A DNA stretch of 64,000 nt. Origin: Vulcanisaeta distributa JCM 11213 (GTDB lineage: Archaea; Thermoproteota; Thermoprotei; Thermoproteales; Thermocladiaceae). Position 1 is the first letter of the stretch; each line of letters opens with the position of its first letter. Made by a program: the position numbers and the translations under genes. The notes under the pieces are model-generated. The model ran no database searches, was not told where the DNA came from, and worked only from the letters and a program-made list of their open reading frames with translations. Location: contig BBCS01000005.1 of the NCBI GenBank assembly GCA_001316125.1, positions 62,001-126,000 of the forward strand. The letters run 5' to 3'. Shown piece by piece: positions 58,574 to 64,000 of the stretch.

Positions 58574-59203
58574 GATCTGCGATAAGAATCCCGTGTAGTA
58601 CTCAATCATTAATTCCTCCATTACATGCTTATCATTCAATTCAGAGCAGGACCTGATAGTAATGGTTCCATTTCTTTCAGTGAGCACAACCTTGCCTAAT
58701 CCCCCCCTGAATTGACCCATTTTAATGAGCTCACTGAGATTGCTATTACGTAGGAGTGACGCATCATATGCACCCAATTCCCTAATTATCCTCCTGAACT
58801 CTGGGTTCGTTAGTAGGTCTTTAGCTCTCTCCAACTCAATTACGAGAACCTGCCTATCCCTAAACGTGGGCATAATCAGTGATGGCACCATAAAGGTCTC
58901 CTTCTCAACAATCCTATACTTAACCCACTCAACAAAGGAGAACTTCTTCAATTCCTTCTCTAAGTCATTCAACGATGTGTCGGTGTTTGTGAGGTCGACA
59001 ACGAAGTGTAAGAGTAGTTGGGTCCTATTGACGGATATGTTGAGGATGTTTATCCCATGGTCTGCAAATACATTAGATAATGCAGCGAGTATACCTGGTT
59101 TATCTGCCGTGAACTTAATTAGGAATTCACCAAGTACCTTGTCCTTACCCTCAAATGACATTGCAAAGTCCCTATACAATACCTCCACAAGCAAGCCCCC
59201 CAA
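58499..59203 (-). CDS. ACT-domain protein
   Basis: A 234-residue protein. The N-terminal half is an ACT domain: EFLIKFTADKPGILAALSNV, FADHGINILNISVNRTQL, then VVDLTNTDTSLNDLEKELKK. ACT domains bind amino acids and control enzymes or transcription. The C-terminal half (RIIRELGAYDASLLRNSNLS, RGGLGKVVLTERNGTITIRS) is a family-specific domain I cannot name. It is divergent from ValRS with a gap that holds TTTAAAAACTTA as a shared promoter element, so a link to amino-acid supply is possible. Confidence 0.65.
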   Translation of the reverse strand: MGGLLVEVLYRDFAMSFEGKDKVLGEFLIKFTADKPGILAALSNVFADHGINILNISVNRTQLLLHFVVDLTNTDTSLNDLEKELKKFSFVEWVKYRIVEKETFMVPSLIMPTFRDRQVLVIELERAKDLLTNPEFRRIIRELGAYDASLLRNSNLSELIKMGQFRGGLGKVVLTERNGTITIRSCSELNDKHVMEELMIEYYTGFLSQILKSSVEAVGRSYEGGLRIHKFQGP

Positions 59204-59338
59204 GAAGTCATGGTTTAAAAACTTATTTGCTATGTAACTCGCGAGGGATATTCAACGTTGGCTTACGTATTACTGCGCAACATGGATGAGTTATCTTTTA
59301 AAGGTGCTCTGGAGTTAGGTGTTGGGACCTCTATTGGT

Positions 59339-61789
59339 ATGGAGTTTAAACCCAGGCTTCAGGAGAAGAGATGGGATATTTCGAAGGAGGTGGAGTTGAT
59401 AAGGAAGTGGGAGGAGGAGGGCTTGTTTGATGTTAATATTGATGAGAAGAGACCAACAATAGTAATTGACACGCCACCACCATACCCATCAGGGAGACCT
59501 CACATAGGTGGCATAGCGCATTATGCTCAAATCGACATGATCGCCAGGTTCTTTAGGATGAGGGGGTTATAACGTAATATTCCCATTCTACGCTGACAGA
59601 AATGGACTGCCCGTTGAGGTCCAGGTGGAGAAGACGTATGGCATAAACATGTATGAAGTGCCTAGGGAGAAGTTCCTTGAGCTGTGCAGGAAGTTCCTTG
59701 ATGAGTATGAGGGCGAATTCGTGAGTATATTTAGGCGTTGGGGGGGTGGTTCCTTCAGCTACTGGAGGAATGGCACGGACAGTGAGGAGTATAGAAGAGT
59801 TACTCAGGAGACATTCATTAACCTATGGAATAAGGGCTTGATTTATGAGACGAGTAGGCCAACCCTGTGGTGTCCAAGGTGTAGGACTGCATTGGCTGAG
59901 GCTGAGGTTGAGTATAGGGAGGAGGACTCGTACCTGAACTACATTAAGTTTAGGGTTAAGGAGACCGGTGAGGACATAATCATAGCGACCACAAGGCCTG
60001 AGTTATTACCAGCCACGGTGCTGTCGCCTTCAACCCAGGTGATAGTAGGTATAAGAGGTTGGAGGGTTTACACGCCATTGTTCCTCCGCTGAACCAGGAG
60101 GTTCCCATTGTATCGCATCCATCGGTTAAGCCCGACTTCGGCACGGGCCTTGAGATGATAAGTACATTTGGCGATACCAGGGATTTGATGGTTGTTAATG
60201 AGTTGAAACTACCCATGAAGATCGTGGTTAACCCAGACGGCACATTAAATGAGTTGGCCGGTAAGTATAAGGGGGGGCTGAATGTTAGGGAGGCTAGGGA
60301 AGTGATAATTAAGGACCTTCAGGAGAGTGGTCTGCTCGTTAAGAGAGAGTCTCTTAGGCATACGATTCCAATTTGCTGGAGGTGTAAGACACCAATAGAA
60401 ATAATAGTGACTAGAGAGTACTTCCTAAAGCAACTTCAGTTTAAGGATGAGCTAGTAAAGCTTGTACAGAATGAAATGATTATCAAACCGCCCGAGTACG
60501 CGCAAATACTAATTGATTGGATTAAGTCCCTTGAGTTTGACTGGCCTATATCGAGGCGTAGATACTACGGCACTGAAATACCAATTTGGTACTGCATTGA
60601 TGAGGAGGGTAATGCAAAACCCATTGTTCCAAAGCCAGGTAAGTACTATAGGCCGTGGAAGGATGAACCACCGCCTGAGGTTAAGGAGCAGTGCCCAAGC
60701 GGTAAGTTGGTGGGTGAGGATAGGGTGTTGGATACCTGGTTTGATTCATCAATATCCTGGATATACGCCACAGGCTACACCAAGCCCAACATAAGGGTCT
60801 TCGAGAAGGTTTACCCACACAGCGTGCTTAGGCCCCCCCAAGGCTATGACATAATCAGGACTTGGCTGTACTACTCCGTGGTTAGGGCATACCTACTCTA
60901 CGGCAAGCCGCCCTTCAAGTACGTTAGAATAAGCGGCATGGGACTTGATGAGAAGGGTGAGGCCATGCACAAATCCAAGGGCAATATAATAGACCCAATA
61001 CCGCCAGTGGAGAAGTACGGCGCCGATGCGGCGAGGTTCTGGGCCGCGGCGTCAGCGAAACTCGGTAGTGATTATAGGTATAGTGAGCAATTGATAAGGA
61101 CGGGTCACGACTTCGCGGTTAAGTTATGGAATATTGCTAGGTTTGTTTCATCATTCCCTGAGGTTAATGACGACTATGAATTAACACCCCCCCTAGACCT
61201 AATGATATTGGCTAAGTTGAATGATGTTGTTAAGATCTCCTTAAACGCGTATAATGAGTTTGATGTTTACGTACCCATTAACACGCTTTACGACTTTACA
61301 TGGCATGTCTTTGCTGATCACTACCTCGAGGCCGTTAAGTCGAGGGCCTATAATAGGGATGGCCTATTCACGGAGAAGCAGCAGAGAGGTGCCTGGTTTA
61401 CGCTATATAAGGTCTTAAAGACTGTGCTTAAGCTCCTCGCACCCATAATGCCTTTCGTGACGGACCAAATATGGAGAAGCCTGTACGGTGAGTCGATACA
61501 TAGGCAGTTGATTGAGGATCCAGATCCAAGATTCGATAATAAGGAATACCTCAACATGCTTGAACCATTTATGGAGTTCAACAGGGCAATATGGACATAT
61601 AAGAATAAGATTGGTTTAAGCCTTAATGAGCCCATTGACGGGGGGGTTATATACGCACCCGAGGTCCTTAAGCCCCCCCTAGAGCTTGAGTTAAAGGCTA
61701 TGCATAAGATTAGAGAAATTAGGTTCGGGAAGCCCGTGGGAAGCTACGAGGTATTGAGTGAATCACCACCAGTATATCTCGTTAAGTAA
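59339..61789 (+). CDS. valS: Valyl-tRNA synthetase, frameshifted
   Basis: A class Ia synthetase. Signature 1 is in PPPYPSGRPHIGGIAH and ADRNGLPVEVQVEKTYGI; the editing-domain motif is IIIATTRPELLPATV (Val-type TTRPE); KMSKS-like signature EAMHKSKGN; LDTWFDSSISWIYATGY and the tRNA anticodon-binding helices follow. Breaks: 59562-59566 (G4 read as G5 before YNVIFPFY) and near 60021 (one G missing). I take ATG 59339 (MEFKPRLQEKRWDISKEVEL), preceded by CTTTTAAAG, but the frame is open back to 59258. Extra Gly or Pro occur at 59739, 60269, 60833-60839, 61184, 61639 and 61671. About 817 residues. Confidence 0.93.
60833..60839 (+). repeat. C7 tract inserting a Pro in the synthetase LRPQG motif
   Basis: AGG CCC CCC CAA encodes Arg-Pro-Pro-Gln, where ValRS and IleRS carry Arg-Pro-Gln-Gly before the HDIIRTW-type helix. 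Removing CCC restores the class Ia motif. This is the clearest C-tract example. Confidence 0.8.
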
Positions 61790-62912
61790 TTCTTTTGTAA
61801 AATAATAAGGTTGCTCCAATGATCACCAATGCTGCTGATATAATACCTATGATTAATAATGTTTCTGGGAAGTTATAATATTGAAGTAAGAAACCTATTA
61901 CATAGGGTGATATCGAGCCACCTAATTGACTCATGAAATTAAGAAACCCGCTTGTCGCGCCAATGTTTGTCGTAAGCCTTGAAATCGCGATTGAGGGTGC
62001 TGCGTAAAAACCGTAGAAGAAGCCCAGGAGTAGCATTAAGAATGCCAGTAGGTATAAAATTGATAGTCTAGGTATAACCGAGACTATTATCGCTAATAGT
62101 AATGAGGATAGGATACTCGGTAATGCATACCCCCCCACCCTATCACCAAGGTATCCGCCAATCACGGCACCCACAGACCCCCCCATTATGGATGCCAGGA
62201 AGGCATAAAAGCCGCTAAATGATGGCGAAACCTTAAGTACATGAACAACGTAGTAAGTTGACCAACTGAGGAAACCAAGGTATGAGAAGCCCGAGGATAA
62301 TCTAATGAATCCCATACCCAATATCCTCAGGTTGCCAGGACCAATGTAAATAGTACCACCAACCCTACCACGCCTTGGTACCTTAGCCGCTGGTATTATT
62401 GATGAAATGACTATGATAGAGTATGCAATGAACGGTATGAATCTATTTATCGAGAATAATAGTGGTGATATCATTATTGAGACCGATGATGCCAGGAAGA
62501 ACATGCTCTGGTAAATACCCGCGCCAAGACCTCCCCCTGCTATAATTCGATAATACCATGCTTATTAGTGCCACGTAAGCTATCGCGAGTAGTGAACCCA
62601 TGATGAACTGAACAATTAATAATAGGTAGTATTGGTTGATTATGATTGGGTAGAGGGCATTAATTATTGAGATTAGTATTAGTACGTAAATTACGACGTT
62701 ATACCCATACTTATCAACTATTAATCCGCCTATGACTTGGAATATCGTATAGCCCACCCAGAGGCTGAAATTATTAAGCCTCCCATCACAGTATTAATGC
62801 CATTAAGCCCAATTAGGTATGGTAGTAGTGATGGTATGGAGAACCTCACAAGTACCACGGAGAAGAAGGCTAGCGATGCTATTAGTACTATTGTCAGTCC
62901 CCCCCTCTCCAT
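61782..62912 (-). CDS. Major facilitator superfamily transporter, frameshifted
   Basis: Twelve hydrophobic helices are predicted across three frames. The first part starts ERGGLTIVLIASLAFFSVVL; the middle has FQVIGGLIVDKYGYNVVIYV (the MFS G-x-x-x-D-x-x-G loop); and the last has FFYGFYAAPSIAISRLTTNI and LGGSISPYVIGFLLQYYNFP. Breaks near 62752 (G4 read as G3) and at 62531-62535 (G4 read as G5 in coding sense). About 377 residues. Substrate unknown. The last bases overlap the convergent valS end. Confidence 0.83.
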
Positions 62913-62968
62913 TCATATTATCGTCCATAGAAGGGTTAATAAATGCTTAATTTTACCACGCCAATACT

Positions 62969-63246
62969 ATGGCAGAGGTATACCTTGTCTACAGGGTTAC
63001 GCCGAGTAAGTCGGACGTTAATTATGAGGAGCTGAAGAATGAAATAAAGAAGGCTCTCGAGCTAAGTACAAGGTGGATAAGGTTGAGGAGGAGGACATAG
63101 GCTTCGGCATTAAGGCGCTTAGGGTCTACATAAGGATGCCTGAGGAGTCTGAGGAGCACTCCAGCGATGAGGTTGAGAACATACTAAGTGGTATTGAGGG
63201 CATTGGCAGTATCGAGCTTGAGTACTTCACCAGACTCGGCTTCTAA
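62969..63246 (+). CDS. Elongation factor 1-beta (aEF-1beta), frameshifted
   Basis: The exchange factor for aEF-1[21 protein letters not shown], then after one missing C near 63063, [40 protein letters not shown], and a final [12 protein letters not shown]. The family length is about 92 residues, as restored here. It is divergent from the MFS carrier and upstream of the CDC48 gene. Confidence 0.9.
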
Positions 63247-63326
63247 GCATTGAACTCAAAATAAGTCAGTGAAAACTAATAACGCAATAAGTTTTTTAAT
63301 TCCACGAGTAATAAGGGTGTAGGAGT

Positions 63327-64000
63327 ATGATGGAGGGTAGTCATGCTGATGAGTGGATTGAATTGATAGTTAAGGAGGCGAAGCAGAGGGACGCTCAGAG
63401 ACCCATTGTTAGGGTTGATCCTGAGGTCATGAGGAATTACGGTATTGAGCCAGGCATGATACTACTCATTGAGGGTAAGAGGAGGACTGCGGCTAAGGTT
63501 TGGTATGGGCTTCCTGAGGATGAGGGTAAGGGCATCATTAGGATGAACGCCATCATTAGGAAGAACGCGAATGTGGAGATTGACCAAAAGGTTAGGGTTA
63601 AGAAGGTTGAGGCGAAGAGGGCTAATACCGTTAAGCTCGCACCTGTCAACATGACGATAAGCGTTGATCAGAACTTCGTACAATACACAAAGCAGAAGCT
63701 TAGGGATTACGTACTAATGGAGGGCGACTTAGTGCAGATACAGGTGCTCGGTCAACCACTAACATTCCAAGTCGTGCAGGCCAAACCAAATGATGCACCA
63801 GTGATAATTGATGAGGATACCAACTTGATGATTTATGAGAAGCCCGTTGAGAACGTTAACATACCAAGGGTTACCTGGGAAGACATTGGAGACTTAAAGG
63901 AGGCCAAGGAGAAGATTAGGGAGCTCGTTGAGTTACCGCTCAAGCACCCAGAGATATTTGAATACCTCGGTATTGAGCCTCCTAAGGGCGTTTTACTCAT
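63327..64000 (+). CDS. CDC48/VAT-type AAA ATPase, 5' part (runs off the window)
   Basis: Only the first 224 codons are present. The double-psi barrel N-domain is shown by [40 protein letters not shown] and [20 protein letters not shown]. The start of D1 is [20 protein letters not shown], then [20 protein letters not shown] just before Walker A, which lies outside. Soluble protein unfoldase. It starts at tandem ATGs, 63327 and 63330, with AGGAGT just before. No G7 tract is seen in this part. Confidence 0.92.
   Translation, partial: MMEGSHADEWIELIVKEAKQRDAQRPIVRVDPEVMRNYGIEPGMILLIEGKRRTAAKVWYGLPEDEGKGIIRMNAIIRKNANVEIDQKVRVKKVEAKRANTVKLAPVNMTISVDQNFVQYTKQKLRDYVLMEGDLVQIQVLGQPLTFQVVQAKPNDAPVIIDEDTNLMIYEKPVENVNIPRVTWEDIGDLKEAKEKIRELVELPLKHPEIFEYLGIEPPKGVLL

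Noticed and set aside
9923..63246. Calling the many split genes pseudogenes
   Set aside because: Single-copy essential genes are split the same way, and the breaks sit mostly at short G/C runs; restoring one base gives full-length family proteins.

Overview
The window is a gene-dense stretch of a hyperthermophilic crenarchaeal chromosome, most likely a member of Thermoproteales close to Vulcanisaeta or Caldivirga. This rests on gene content rather than a database match: Orc1/Cdc6, TFE, MBF1, NAC, prefoldin, A-type ATPase subunit B, archaeal RibC, Trm5, aEF-1beta, eL31, eL18a and a CDC48/VAT ATPase. GTG starts are frequent, base composition is moderate, and several TATA-like boxes sit about 20-30 bases before a start, as in leaderless transcripts. 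I recognised no rRNA, tRNA, CRISPR array or insertion sequence.

Layout. 1-9.9 kb: a tungsten aldehyde:ferredoxin oxidoreductase-like enzyme, CBS and small winged-helix proteins, a beta-lactamase-fold nuclease, a SAM hydroxide adenosyltransferase, Ogt, a MoaD-like protein, a KEOPS Cgi121-like protein, a nicotinate phosphoribosyltransferase-like enzyme, a 30-residue Glu/Trp mini-protein, a THUMP protein and eL31. 9.9-17 kb: a membrane-embedded tandem AAA ATPase, a Cas4-like nuclease with a degenerate partner, riboflavin synthase and a GH57 glycosidase. 17-30 kb: Orc1/Cdc6 with a coupled winged-helix protein, a CitE-like lyase, an alcohol dehydrogenase, a glycosyltransferase, an RNA methyltransferase, uL16, NAC, a DsbA-like protein and AlaRS. 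30-36 kb: the conserved cluster L10-L1-L11-NusG-SecE-FtsY-prefoldin-eL18a on the minus strand. 36-40 kb: MBF1, HflX and TFE, then a CoA-disulfide-reductase-type flavoprotein and a putative zincin. 40.7-45.2 kb: gamma-glutamyltransferase and a ferric/cobalamin-type ABC importer. 45-51 kb: a second AOR and a complete methylmalonyl-CoA module (cobalamin adenosyltransferase, mutase large and small subunits, and a MeaB GTPase continuous with methylmalonyl-CoA epimerase). 51-64 kb: DUF2070, Trm5, ATPase B, UbiX, a tRNA thiolase, ValRS, an MFS carrier, aEF-1beta and the start of CDC48.

Two sequence-wide oddities dominate. First, I count more than 110 runs of seven or eight G (or C), where about three would be expected by chance. 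Most are in frame and add one extra Gly or Pro, often inside motifs that are invariant in the family. The pattern reads as G4 to G7 or G5 to G8, an insertion of exactly three bases. Second, about half of the genes, including essential single-copy ones (AlaRS, ValRS, L1, L10, NusG, ATPase B), are broken by one-base indels. Many of these sit at G4/C4 runs (observed as 5 or 3) and others are one-base losses in runs of two or three. The one-base events look like consensus errors of a draft sequence, so I annotate such genes as single CDSs spanning the breaks. The +3 events are not explained by that and are the main observation of this report.
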